Source: CALBTQ01 sp036725605 (GTDB lineage Bacteria; Lernaellota; Lernaellaia; Lernaellales; Lernaellaceae). From it: a stretch of DNA of 64,000 nucleotides. Each line of letters starts with the position of its first letter. Positions within the stretch are counted from its first letter, which is position 1. Of this stretch, positions 42,977-52,768 are shown piece by piece. Below the pieces are notes generated by a model, which made no database searches, was not told the origin of the DNA, and saw only the letters and a program-made list of their open reading frames with translations. A program made the position numbers and the translations under genes. Location: contig DAIMDW010000030.1 in the NCBI GenBank assembly GCA_036725605.1, positions 12,956-76,955 on the forward strand, read 5' to 3'.

Positions 42977-45259
42977 TTAGACTATTTCTCCGCAAGTTGG
43001 ACATACAAATACCCAATTGCCTTCCTCATTTCTTGCAGGAATAGCTAAAAGATCACTGCCATACGTTCTATCCTCCCACCCTGGTTTGACATCGTCCGTG
43101 TCAAGGAAATCACCAGGCAACATTGCTGCGTATTTATGCCCATTGCCGCATAGTCTCGTTTCCCAGTGAGATCGACATTCCGGGCATTTGCAGAGAAAGC
43201 AACCTTTATCCCGAGGTTGAAAGTCCCTCACGGGATCAGCTATCGTTCCGCAGACAGGACAAACCAGCAATGCTTCACATTTTTCCTGCGCATCCATCAA
43301 ATCGACTTTCAATTTTTCAATCGCTACTAGATATTGCTCCGCGAGGACTCGTTGTTGATGAGCCAATTTCTTCTGTGGGTTGAGCGTTTTTGTATTTCCT
43401 TTCCTGACCGCATCTCGTAACTCGTTTGATAGCTGTTCATGTTTATCGATGGCAGTTTCAAGGTCTCGTCGAGCTTTCATTTCTATCTGGTCAATACCTA
43501 TCTTATTCCATTCGTTATCTTCCATCGCCCGCCGCACCGTCAAAACACTTCCAGTCTTTGTCAATTCCCCCCAGCCTTTAAATAACCCGTTATTCCCGAT
43601 ATCTCGAACCTCTTTATGCACCTGCAATACTATCGGGTATAAATCAAACCGCGCACTGTCAAGAAACCATCTTAATGCGCGGGCTACTCGTTCAACACTG
43701 CCGATATCCCACGCGGATACTGGCAAAATTCCAAGAGTCTCAGGCACATTGAGTCTCGGGTCGTTTCCCACAGTGTTCAGGCGGAATTGGTTTTTCTCTG
43801 AAATTGCAGAACTCTGTTCTTCGGTTGAGCCCACATATAGGACAATTGTTCGAGAATGTTTTGTGGCGTCGGTTAATCTATCGACAAGCGTGTTCACCTG
43901 CTCATCATTGCTGGCCTTAGCCAAACTCGCCATCACCGCTACAATATTTAGCCGTTTTCCATTAGCTTCGATCAGCACTCTTCCATTTTCATCCCACTCG
44001 CATTCTATCTGTGTGCCGTGACCATCTAGAGACCACTGACTGGAAAAGCTTACCCTTTTGTCAAGATCAGTTTCGATTGGAAGATAGCCCAGTTGTTCCA
44101 TTGCACGCATTACAAGCAATAGACTGAACCGATCCATGCTTCGGCAAAGTTCCTGTGATTCCTTGTAAACATCTGAAGGGCTCTTTGAGTCGGCGTATCC
44201 TGTTTTTATCCACTCATTCCATATCTCTGCTACTCGACGATAGTGCTGATCGTTTGAAAGAATATTTGTTGTTCGTATTGTTGGTGCAACAAAGCACCTT
44301 CGTGGAACTTCCCGATAGAGCGTCGAGTCCATCAAGCCCATCACCCTGTACTTCAAACGCTCCAGATCAGCCAAAGTTGCTTCGGCTAAATCAAGAGTTT
44401 TACTTGCATCTAGTGATTTCCACCAAAGTTTGCTAATCCTTTGAGCCAGCTGATAACTGCAGCGCTGAAGTACCTCGCGCCGTCTTTTCAGTTCCTTTCC
44501 TTTCTTCTCTTCTTTGCTATATTCGGAATCCTCGTATCCCATCACCACGCGAAGTGTTCTAATTGCTTTTCGAACAGTTGCAATACGTTTGTTTAAATAG
44601 AGAACAAGGCCATCGATCAATCGGGCAGTGACCCGATTTTCATATATATCCACTTGATCGTACCGGATCTCAGAAAGTATCCGTTTTGGGAGAACACTTT
44701 TTAGCATTGGGCGTTCCCAGTCTTCTGTATGGGACGCAAGATAGGACGCTACATTGACAGGCAACCTACGAGCTTTGTTGATCGATACGCGTTCTACTTC
44801 TACATGTAAATGAGCCCTTGGTCTCATACAGACCGATTCCAGATGCCCAAAGTAGTTCACGGGCTTTGAGTCAATAAGCATTTTTTCTAAAGGATAGAGA
44901 ACTACAACCTCTGACATGCCTGGAGTCAAAGGAACCACATCTGACCAGTCAAGCCAATTCGCTCCTCGATCTAATAGGCTTTGGAGGTGCTCACCCAATG
45001 CACGGATGCTTTCTGCTTCGTCTGGATCAATGATTTGACTTTGAGCAACGCCACCCTTAATTGTGTGTCCATCCGCAGCCAAATATTTCCAATTCCCTGA
45101 GGGATCAGGAATCAAAAAATCGCCATTACTTACAGGCACAGAATTCAGAAACACATTTTCATAAGAAATTTTTATCAGCCATCTTCCGATCAGTGTATGG
45201 TAGCTTTCAGGCGACTCTTCAAGCTTTCCAGATAGACGGTCAAAAAAGAGGTATTCCAT
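42977..45259 (-). CDS. DUF2357-like protein with zinc ribbons, partner of McrB-like ATPase
   Basis: 760 residues. The segment around 190-260 (RYDQVDIYENRVTARLIDGL) is the conserved core of DUF2357 proteins, which accompany McrB-type ATPases in McrC-like positions. A helical region follows (about 270-640, with a coiled coil near 580-640). The C-terminus has two metal-binding patches: CPVCG...CKCPEC and CPTCGE at the very end. No PD-(D/E)xK nuclease motif is evident to me. Start ATG at 45259, seven bases after the preceding stop. It probably transmits or executes the ATPase signal on nucleic acid. Confidence 0.65.
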   Translation of the reverse strand: MEYLFFDRLSGKLEESPESYHTLIGRWLIKISYENVFLNSVPVSNGDFLIPDPSGNWKYLAADGHTIKGGVAQSQIIDPDEAESIRALGEHLQSLLDRGANWLDWSDVVPLTPGMSEVVVLYPLEKMLIDSKPVNYFGHLESVCMRPRAHLHVEVERVSINKARRLPVNVASYLASHTEDWERPMLKSVLPKRILSEIRYDQVDIYENRVTARLIDGLVLYLNKRIATVRKAIRTLRVVMGYEDSEYSKEEKKGKELKRRREVLQRCSYQLAQRISKLWWKSLDASKTLDLAEATLADLERLKYRVMGLMDSTLYREVPRRCFVAPTIRTTNILSNDQHYRRVAEIWNEWIKTGYADSKSPSDVYKESQELCRSMDRFSLLLVMRAMEQLGYLPIETDLDKRVSFSSQWSLDGHGTQIECEWDENGRVLIEANGKRLNIVAVMASLAKASNDEQVNTLVDRLTDATKHSRTIVLYVGSTEEQSSAISEKNQFRLNTVGNDPRLNVPETLGILPVSAWDIGSVERVARALRWFLDSARFDLYPIVLQVHKEVRDIGNNGLFKGWGELTKTGSVLTVRRAMEDNEWNKIGIDQIEMKARRDLETAIDKHEQLSNELRDAVRKGNTKTLNPQKKLAHQQRVLAEQYLVAIEKLKVDLMDAQEKCEALLVCPVCGTIADPVRDFQPRDKGCFLCKCPECRSHWETRLCGNGHKYAAMLPGDFLDTDDVKPGWEDRTYGSDLLAIPARNEEGNWVFVCPTCGEIV

Positions 45260-45266
45260 CAGTGTT

Positions 45267-47759
45267 TCAGTCCTCTTTGTGACCAAGCCTATGCAGTTCT
45301 TTCTTGAGAAGAGCAATCGACTTCAGTGGTTCGGAACGTGCGTCCAGGACGTGCCAATTTCCTTGAATTTGATCGCGAAGTGCTAAAATGTCTTCAGGCC
45401 GAGTGTCATGTCGATCTCTAATTTTTCGAAGCAACTTGGTTGTGAGAATATGGTCAGTTGCCTCACCAAGGAGACCAGGGTCATTGCCACCGCATTCAAT
45501 TACTACCGGCACGTAGTTTTCAATTTGTCGTTCCAGACGATTTCCCCAACCTACTCCAAAAAGATCAGCTAAAGTTTCGCCCAGATGCTCGTCCAAAAAT
45601 TTGTAAGAGTGACGTGCCGCATCGCTATGTTTTACAATCGCCTTGGTAAAAGCTTCCTGCAATGCCGCGAGGCTAACAGGATGTGAGGGTTGATAATTAT
45701 TAGTTGGAAACTCATCTCTATGTCGCGGTAGCTCCATAACATGCGCACGATCATAGGTTTTATCAGCGAAATCCTTTGTTGTTTCGTCATGATTCGCCGT
45801 ACCGATAAACCACACATTGAGCGGGATTAGAATTTCTTCACCTTTATACTTCTGCATTTGGATAGGGGCATTCGCTATATTTTTACTATTTAATGCGATA
45901 AGCCGCTTCCGGGGATCCGGCTCCTCAAGTGCGGAAAGGAAATCAGCAAAGTACTGCTCAAGATGGGAAAGATTTACTTCATCTAACACGATAATAAACG
46001 GAATATCATGATGGAAAGGACATCCTGCACGATACAGCGCCTTCAGAAGCGGCTGCTCAGAGTATCTCCGCTCAAATGTATTGTAATGCCCAATTAAATC
46101 TTGCTTGTCTCGCCAACCGGCCTGAACGGCGATTTTTTCGTGTCCAGCACCAATTGCACGGGCGAATGCTCTCGGCAAGCTTGTTTTTCCCGTGCCACTG
46201 ATCCCTTGTAACAGGTGAAGCCTACTCATTGAAAGCCCTGCAATGAAGCTTCTAACATCTGGAAGTGAGTAGAAAAGCCTTTTCTGGGTCTCGGGATCTG
46301 GGTCAGACATACGATCACGCACATACTCTGTAAAAGCCTTGAGGCTCTTAATTGTATCGACCGTAGGTTGGGAGGATTGAAGCGAAGAATCGCCATCCAT
46401 TTGCGAGCACGATTCGAAGGGACTCTCATTACTTTCCCCACGAACCAACTCGTTCACTTTTCTGATTTCATCTTGGAGTGCAGTAGTGAGGAGTTCGTTA
46501 CTCGCTTCCAGAGCCGCCTTGTGGTTTCGGAGTGCTTCTAAGTCGGTCACGGCGATTCTTCTAAGGGCTACATCTTGTCTAAGTTCGGCGCACTCGCCAA
46601 GCAGTTGGATTCGTTCTGATTGCCACGTCTCGCGTTGCCGCTCAAGATCGGCAAGACGCTGCATTGCTTCCGCACCTGGACGAGAATCCCGTTCCGTTCG
46701 TAATTTATCGCACTCCAATTTAAGTTTGCGTAACTCTTTCAGTACATCACTTGGAGATCGTCCTTCAAACTGGACTGTTGCCTCGTCAAATGAGGCCAAT
46801 TCTTGATCGAGATATCTGTTTCTGTTTTGCGCTGCTTCCAACCTTTCTTTGAGCGCAACAATTTCAGCGTTCTTTTCCTCTATTTGCGCAGCAGCGTGTC
46901 GTTCGACGCGCTCTTTAAAGGTCGCCTTCTCTTCGTCGAGAAGTTCACGGTCTACCTTGATGGAGCTATCTTCTTGACGCAGACGGGACTCATCCTTTTT
47001 GATTTGGGATTGCTGCTTCTCTAATTTTTCTCTTTCTTCTTGGATTGCATCGAGTGCGGCTTTCTTCTCCTTTTCAAGCTCCTGATCGAATTTGACTCGT
47101 TTGCCTGCCAATTCATTTTCAAGGTCGGCGCGATGTCCCTGAAGTTCCTTTTCCCAACCTGCTCGTTCCTCAGCGATGCGCGTTCGGTGGGCTGAAAACT
47201 CACTTCGGAGTTGCTCAGCCTCTTTTTCAAGTTCTTCCAAAGATTTACGATTACGTCGCGCAAATCCAGCATCAGCGTCGTTCTCTCGTTGAACAATGGC
47301 CTCCTCTCTGGCGAGTAGCTCATCCTCCAGTCTTTTGTGAGTCTTCTTCGTGTTCTCGAAAGTACTACGCTCTTTCTGAAGTTCGGTAGTTTGAGCCTTT
47401 AGATCGTCACGCGCCGTATCCAATTCAGCCTTTTTTTTCTCACATTCTTTTGACGCTTCCTTCGCTTTTTCTTCTTCCTGTTGCAGTCGCAGTCGCTGAA
47501 CGTCTAAAAGAGCGAGCGCTTCGTTCCCTTTGCGGATCAAATCATCGATTTTTAAATTTTGATCAGGTGCTGAAATTGTTTCAATTGCTTTAAGATCGGC
47601 CTCGGTCATATTCGCTGAGGCCGCTGAACTTAACTCCTCGATTTGTTTTGAAATCGTCGAGGTGGTTGTTGCCGTAGGCGTTTTGGCTGCCGCCCCTGGT
47701 TGCGGCTGCTTAGCCTGCTTATTTGGCTTCTGTTTCGATTGCTTGTTCTTCCTAGACAT
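45267..47759 (-). CDS. McrB-like AAA+ NTPase with long coiled coil
   Basis: About 830 residues. A Lys/Gln-rich N-terminus leads into a coiled coil of roughly 350 residues (about 60-420, with many heptads of Glu/Lys/Leu). The C-terminal AAA+ domain has Walker A GISGTGKTSLPRAFA, Walker B FIIVLDEVNLSHLEQYF and sensor 1 WFIGTANHDETTKDF, in the order of McrB/MoxR-like NTPases that translocate DNA for McrC. The ATG at 47759 overlaps the upstream gene by 8 bp and has AGGG before it. The coiled coil could serve oligomerisation or act as a molecular ruler. Confidence 0.8.
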   Translation of the reverse strand: MSRKNKQSKQKPNKQAKQPQPGAAAKTPTATTTSTISKQIEELSSAASANMTEADLKAIETISAPDQNLKIDDLIRKGNEALALLDVQRLRLQQEEEKAKEASKECEKKKAELDTARDDLKAQTTELQKERSTFENTKKTHKRLEDELLAREEAIVQRENDADAGFARRNRKSLEELEKEAEQLRSEFSAHRTRIAEERAGWEKELQGHRADLENELAGKRVKFDQELEKEKKAALDAIQEEREKLEKQQSQIKKDESRLRQEDSSIKVDRELLDEEKATFKERVERHAAAQIEEKNAEIVALKERLEAAQNRNRYLDQELASFDEATVQFEGRSPSDVLKELRKLKLECDKLRTERDSRPGAEAMQRLADLERQRETWQSERIQLLGECAELRQDVALRRIAVTDLEALRNHKAALEASNELLTTALQDEIRKVNELVRGESNESPFESCSQMDGDSSLQSSQPTVDTIKSLKAFTEYVRDRMSDPDPETQKRLFYSLPDVRSFIAGLSMSRLHLLQGISGTGKTSLPRAFARAIGAGHEKIAVQAGWRDKQDLIGHYNTFERRYSEQPLLKALYRAGCPFHHDIPFIIVLDEVNLSHLEQYFADFLSALEEPDPRKRLIALNSKNIANAPIQMQKYKGEEILIPLNVWFIGTANHDETTKDFADKTYDRAHVMELPRHRDEFPTNNYQPSHPVSLAALQEAFTKAIVKHSDAARHSYKFLDEHLGETLADLFGVGWGNRLERQIENYVPVVIECGGNDPGLLGEATDHILTTKLLRKIRDRHDTRPEDILALRDQIQGNWHVLDARSEPLKSIALLKKELHRLGHKED

Positions 47760-49389
47760 TTTCAAGCCCTTTTTCGTGGTCGACGGTTTGGGATTTGTGT
47801 TGTCCAAAGCCAGTAATGGCCGACAAAATTGAATATGTAAGGTCTACTGTTCGTTGAAAGTCTTCGTAAGATACATGAAATTTGTTCTTGCTTGAGTGGC
47901 CTCCCCAACCGCCGACCATCGCAACTTGATCTAGGTCCGTTAGGATAGTTGGATAGATAGTCGCCACTTGTCGCAATGGATGGTCAATGTTCTGGTGTGC
48001 GCTGAGAACAAGCGCCATTAATAGGGGACGAAGCCTCCAATGTTCCTGTTCTCCATGCTCGGCGACGGATCGTATGTGCCCTGGGCGTACATTCAGTAAT
48101 GAATCAGGAATTCGCCCCCCAAATCCAACGTCACCGAAGGCCGTTTCGTAGATTGCTTTCAGTAGTTCTTTATCTTGTTGTTGGGCCAAATATTGCTTTC
48201 CAGTTCGACGATTATATCGATTAACGTACACACGTTTCCAAACGTCGCCGAGTGGATATTTTTCTGTATAAGCACCAAAACTCGCTTCGAGGGCGGCACT
48301 GCATAAACGTAGAGCATGTTTAAATTTCGATTCGGGACAGTCTTGACCAAGAAGAAGTACCTCTTGGTTTGCAAACTCCATATCCGTTATCTGATCAAAA
48401 GCACTGAAAGATCGAATGTTTACGGTCATGCGCCTTTCGACCTCAAGCCTTGCCATTACGCGCAGTTGGTCTATCCAGCGTTTCTGCTCCTCCAATCCAT
48501 CATAAACTCCGCGACCGACCATTCGGTTAACGACATCGTAGAGCGAGGGCATGGTTTGCATGATTTGTTCGACCTTACGTCTTAGTCGAACACTAATTCC
48601 TAAGCCAAAGGGATCGCAGGCATACCAATCTGTGTCTCCCGATGAGTCAGCAGGCAAATAGAGATAGGTCATTAAAAAGACAGGAGTTGGTTCTTCTTCT
48701 ATGAAAGCTACACGCACAAAATGGGCATGCGAAATGGTACTTTGAGAATAGTCAATTCCATCGTCCGGATCTGCTAAGTTATCTCTGAAACGTAAGCCTT
48801 TTCGGTGACCCGAGATCGCCGCTACAACGGATGCTGGTGTTGGACGGCCAGGCAATGGAGTATTGCCCGGCAATACCATGAACGCACCTTGCCGTTTGAG
48901 ACCGCCTTTTGTGCCAAGGAGAAGCTTGGGAAAATCACTTTCGTCAAATTCTAGTTCACAGTAATCCAGGCGTTCAACAAACCGGGGCCACAAGTCCCCA
49001 TTCCACGGATCTTGAAATACATATCCTGTTACCATGTCATGGGCTTCGATTGAATCTTCAGATAGGACTTTTAATCCTTGGCTGGTCGGCTGACCATTCG
49101 AATCTACATATTCAAGTTCGGTCAATTCAACTAGGATAAATGCAGCCAAATCAGTATGAATAGAGAGTTTTATTCCGATAGGTTCAGCCTCAACCATTCC
49201 TGCGCGGCACAAACCTAGCACAGCCCTTTGGAACATATTTAGTTTACGCTCTCTAATGCGGGGAGCGACAATTCGATATGCCCACGCTGGCCAGAGAATA
49301 TACTCCCATGAAGCGTTCCGCATGTGCTCCCTAGGGCGTCTGGGCGCGAAATTAAGTACAGGCTTTTCAGGCGTGAAGTTGAACGCCAT
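47752..49389 (-). CDS. unknown conserved-looking island protein, 545 residues
   Basis: I do not recognise this protein. The N-terminus (residues 30-110) has a winged-helix look (FQRAVLGLCRAGMVEAEPI...LTELEYVDSNGQPTSQG). The middle is beta-rich (KGLRFRDNLADP; HAHFVRVAFIEEEPTPVFLMTYLYLP), and the rest is helical. No catalytic motif is evident. The ATG at 49389 has GGAGG before it and overlaps the helicase by 23 bp; its end overlaps the McrB-like gene by 8 bp. The tight coupling suggests it is an obligate part of the helicase/McrB complex, perhaps for substrate recognition. Confidence 0.65.
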   Translation of the reverse strand: MAFNFTPEKPVLNFAPRRPREHMRNASWEYILWPAWAYRIVAPRIRERKLNMFQRAVLGLCRAGMVEAEPIGIKLSIHTDLAAFILVELTELEYVDSNGQPTSQGLKVLSEDSIEAHDMVTGYVFQDPWNGDLWPRFVERLDYCELEFDESDFPKLLLGTKGGLKRQGAFMVLPGNTPLPGRPTPASVVAAISGHRKGLRFRDNLADPDDGIDYSQSTISHAHFVRVAFIEEEPTPVFLMTYLYLPADSSGDTDWYACDPFGLGISVRLRRKVEQIMQTMPSLYDVVNRMVGRGVYDGLEEQKRWIDQLRVMARLEVERRMTVNIRSFSAFDQITDMEFANQEVLLLGQDCPESKFKHALRLCSAALEASFGAYTEKYPLGDVWKRVYVNRYNRRTGKQYLAQQQDKELLKAIYETAFGDVGFGGRIPDSLLNVRPGHIRSVAEHGEQEHWRLRPLLMALVLSAHQNIDHPLRQVATIYPTILTDLDQVAMVGGWGGHSSKNKFHVSYEDFQRTVDLTYSILSAITGFGQHKSQTVDHEKGLENV

Positions 49390-52300
49390 ACTCACCTCCG
49401 CATAATTCACGAAATCGTACCAACCCTGGAATAACTTTCGAGGCAGCTTCCGGCTGGAGCATCCCTGAATCGCCGACGACAACTAGAAGCCTTTGTTGGC
49501 GGCTCATCGCGACGCAAAGCCGGTTTTCCAACATCAGGTGACCGTATTTCCTGCGAAGTATTTTCTCGTCTTTGGAGTCCATATTATTGGACCTCGTCAT
49601 TGACAGGAACACGACATCAAATTCCTTTCCTTGGAAAGCATCGACAGAGCCTACACGCAGCCTTTCCTTCAACTTACCCGATAGGTCTCTGGTATCCCTC
49701 CAAGCTTCGGCTATGCGAAATGCGCCCTCCTCATTTTGCTCAGTGAGTCCAAGGGATTGCATCTGCTGAAGAAGTTCCTGAACCTGCGCTGAATAAAAAG
49801 TGATCACTCCAACACTGAAATCTGGTCGCTCTGTGAGAACGCGATAGGCTTCTTTCGCGATCCACTTGGCTTCCGCCGGACGCCTCTTACTCTGTCGACC
49901 GCTTTCTTTTCCGCGATCCAATGGGACGTCTACCCATGCAGCAACAGCAAAACGCTTTTCTTTCTGCCGCCCACTCTCCTCTTGATTCTCTAATATTTCG
50001 TATCTTTCCAGGTCGTGGGAAAACTCAGATGGGTCACGTCCTGATTCAAAGGCTTCGCCATGCGGTCGGTAGAATGTATCGCTGACAAATGATCCCAAAA
50101 TTGGATGCATACGATACTGTTTATCTAGTGTTACTGTCCGTTTAATTCCATCCGTGTTTTCACGCTCGCGCATAGCAATAAATAGGCGTTCAAATAAGCT
50201 CTTCCGAAGCATCTCCTCCGTTTTTGCTTCAACGTTTTTGTCTAACTCGCGTTCTATTTCGTGTTCGAGAATGTGAGGAAGTTGGCGGTGGTCACCAACA
50301 AGAATTATCCTCCGTTCAGCAAGTGCCATTGGAATAAAAAGATCAAGCGGGTTGGCCCTCGCGGCTTCATCAACGACGACTGTTTCGAACACCGGCCATT
50401 TATTTGTAGCGTCATCCAATCCTTTGTGGGTACACATCTGATATCCAACGGCCTGTTGACAAGTTGCAGCAAGAACGACCGTGTATCTTTCGACGGCGTC
50501 TCTTGTCCCACGCTGATCCATTTCAAGGTCGTCACGGTAGTCATACAGAACAGAATCTACACCACCCTTGGAGCCACGCACTCGTTCACGAAGGGCATCT
50601 ATAACCGATCCAAACGCTGCTTCGACATCTGCATTAACTAACGGAGCATTCGTCGGACGTTCATCCGGTAGCAACCGGTCGATCAGTTCCGTTTGGAGCA
50701 CACGTAGCTGGTTGAACATGTCTGCCCCATGTTCTACGTCATACTTGGAAGCTTGGTCGAGAAGATCGTATTCGTTCCTTGACAGCAATCCGAGACTATC
50801 GAGCCTACGAAGAGCTTTTAGTGCTTGAGTTGGACCATCATCAGAAAAAGATACTTTGTCGACTCTCAAGCTCCGAACAGCTTTCATTGCTAGTTCGCGC
50901 TTGTCACCATGCTCGTCGACCAGTCGCCCATGGCGGAAGGTCTGTTCAAGTCTCAAGAGATCATCGGATAGTTGTCCGGGAATATAAGGGGATGTCATTT
51001 CTCGGACTTCCTGAAGGAGCCGAGCAACATCTTCGGATCGGGAGGGCGATTGCAGGTAACCGATAGTTATGTCCCGGCATCTGCGAAGAACAGCAGTTAT
51101 CGGTGTTTCTGCAATCTCGGAAAGTTGTGCGCTTACCGCTTCAATTCTATCCTGTCGCCATCTTTCAAATCCGTCCGCATCTTCCGCTTCCCCTCTTTTT
51201 CTTCCAATTTTTGTCGCTGGAAGCCCGAACACTTGTGTTGCACTTGCCACGTTTTCGACTGCATCATGCTGGTAACTTGTCAGCAATGATCTACCGGCAA
51301 CACTTTCGGAATCACCTGCGATGTCGGGGTCAGACAATCTGGCCTGGAGCGCGGCTATTGTGCGTGTTTTACCTGTTCCTGGGGGACCTTGAATTAGAGC
51401 TATATCTGGTGTGTTCAGTGCGACTCGAAGAGCTTCAATCTGTCTATCCGTCGGCTCTCCTCCAAAGGCCTTTTTTGCAGCTGAAGAAAGAGGGTGTGCC
51501 TTTTTACGGCGTCGTTCCGGGACAACCTTGCCTTCGATTAAAAGTCCAAGTTGTGGCATTGGACATTCAGCCGAGGCGATCAGCGATTGGGCTTTTTCGC
51601 GTCTATCAAGGCGTTTTCGATCTCCACTGAGGCTGACAAACAGAACACCGCTACTTGGAGCATTTATATCCTCTTCTCCGATATTGAAAGGAGGGCGGAT
51701 ATCCAAAGTTCCTTTGTATCGATCATAACCGACGCATTCTCCCGCAAAGATTCGTTTGCGAGACCTGCTTTGGTTATCGTCGGTTTCGGTTTCTCCCCTA
51801 TCATCGTTGAGTTCACTGGGAGGTTTTTCTGCCGCTTCTAAATCAACCGACTCGTTATCCTCCAAAATGCGAATGTGATCTTCTGATTCCTTTGCGCTAT
51901 CCAGTGTAAAACGCCATCGACCGTCAGCGAGTTGACGGCATTCTTTGTACCGCAGCCATCCGAACTCCCGCGCACGGCGGAGAATGCTTTGTCGCTCAAT
52001 TTGGTTGTACTCTCTCCAAATCCTCATGTAGCTACCAGCATCCTCAACCAAGCGGTCTAACTGTGTGCGTGCTGCGCCTCTAAATCGACCGGCAATTGTG
52101 TAGTCGACAAATCTAAACTGCCCCCTCACTAGAACCACCGGCCTTCGTTCGTCATTGTTTATAGGGCGTCTAGCCTCAACGATTCGAATCACCTGCAACT
52201 TATCGTTCTGGTCGCGAGCTATGTCGACTGCGACACTTTTTCCGTAAAGTCGAAATCCATTAATATTCTGAGACTGAAAAGATGGGCTACCGGATAAAAA

Positions 52301-52768
52301 AATTCGATTAGTACCACCAGGATCAGAAAGTAAAAACTTTTCTGAAAGCCAATCAATCGCGTCCGAAATCGATATCAAAGATTTTCGTTTATTTCGCATG
52401 GCATCAAGCGTCTTCTCATCAATGCCAAAATCGATCACATCTGGCCAAATATTTTCTGAAGGAAATTCTCGAATCTCAATCAAAACCGATGAGGGCTGCC
52501 TGCTCCCCGACGGTTCCACCGCTGTTACCCACACAATTCTTGGAAGGTTTCGAGAAGTTGTGTTGTCTAAAATAGTCTGGTTATGATCATCTACACCAAT
52601 GACATCCCAAGCGCTTTCCCCCGCTCGCAAAACTACGGTGTCGCCAACTTCTGAAGTAAATATGCTGACTTCATCCAGCGGCCTGATCTCTCCTGAAAAA
52701 GCTTTTTCATGCAAAGGCCTTATTTCAACATTTGTAGTCTCGCCGAATTCTACGTCGCTGATCCTCAT
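49367..52768 (-). CDS. SF1 (UPF1/Dna2-like) DNA/RNA helicase
   Basis: 1133 residues. The first about 430 residues are an unassigned N-terminal region. The helicase core follows: Walker A IQGPPGTGKTRTIAALQ, motif II TVVVDEAARANPLDL (DEAA), motif III GDHRQLPH, motif IV QYRMHP, motif V SVDAFQGKEFDVVFLS and motif VI LCVAMSRQQ. About 250 residues inserted between motifs Ia and II are helical, as in UPF1-like enzymes. I see no fused nuclease. It overlaps the kinase by 4 bp and the 545-residue gene by 23 bp. Likely role: unwinding or translocating on invading nucleic acid under control of the kinase/phosphatase pair. Confidence 0.87.
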   Translation of the reverse strand: MRISDVEFGETTNVEIRPLHEKAFSGEIRPLDEVSIFTSEVGDTVVLRAGESAWDVIGVDDHNQTILDNTTSRNLPRIVWVTAVEPSGSRQPSSVLIEIREFPSENIWPDVIDFGIDEKTLDAMRNKRKSLISISDAIDWLSEKFLLSDPGGTNRIFLSGSPSFQSQNINGFRLYGKSVAVDIARDQNDKLQVIRIVEARRPINNDERRPVVLVRGQFRFVDYTIAGRFRGAARTQLDRLVEDAGSYMRIWREYNQIERQSILRRAREFGWLRYKECRQLADGRWRFTLDSAKESEDHIRILEDNESVDLEAAEKPPSELNDDRGETETDDNQSRSRKRIFAGECVGYDRYKGTLDIRPPFNIGEEDINAPSSGVLFVSLSGDRKRLDRREKAQSLIASAECPMPQLGLLIEGKVVPERRRKKAHPLSSAAKKAFGGEPTDRQIEALRVALNTPDIALIQGPPGTGKTRTIAALQARLSDPDIAGDSESVAGRSLLTSYQHDAVENVASATQVFGLPATKIGRKRGEAEDADGFERWRQDRIEAVSAQLSEIAETPITAVLRRCRDITIGYLQSPSRSEDVARLLQEVREMTSPYIPGQLSDDLLRLEQTFRHGRLVDEHGDKRELAMKAVRSLRVDKVSFSDDGPTQALKALRRLDSLGLLSRNEYDLLDQASKYDVEHGADMFNQLRVLQTELIDRLLPDERPTNAPLVNADVEAAFGSVIDALRERVRGSKGGVDSVLYDYRDDLEMDQRGTRDAVERYTVVLAATCQQAVGYQMCTHKGLDDATNKWPVFETVVVDEAARANPLDLFIPMALAERRIILVGDHRQLPHILEHEIERELDKNVEAKTEEMLRKSLFERLFIAMRERENTDGIKRTVTLDKQYRMHPILGSFVSDTFYRPHGEAFESGRDPSEFSHDLERYEILENQEESGRQKEKRFAVAAWVDVPLDRGKESGRQSKRRPAEAKWIAKEAYRVLTERPDFSVGVITFYSAQVQELLQQMQSLGLTEQNEEGAFRIAEAWRDTRDLSGKLKERLRVGSVDAFQGKEFDVVFLSMTRSNNMDSKDEKILRRKYGHLMLENRLCVAMSRQQRLLVVVGDSGMLQPEAASKVIPGLVRFRELCGGEYGVQLHA

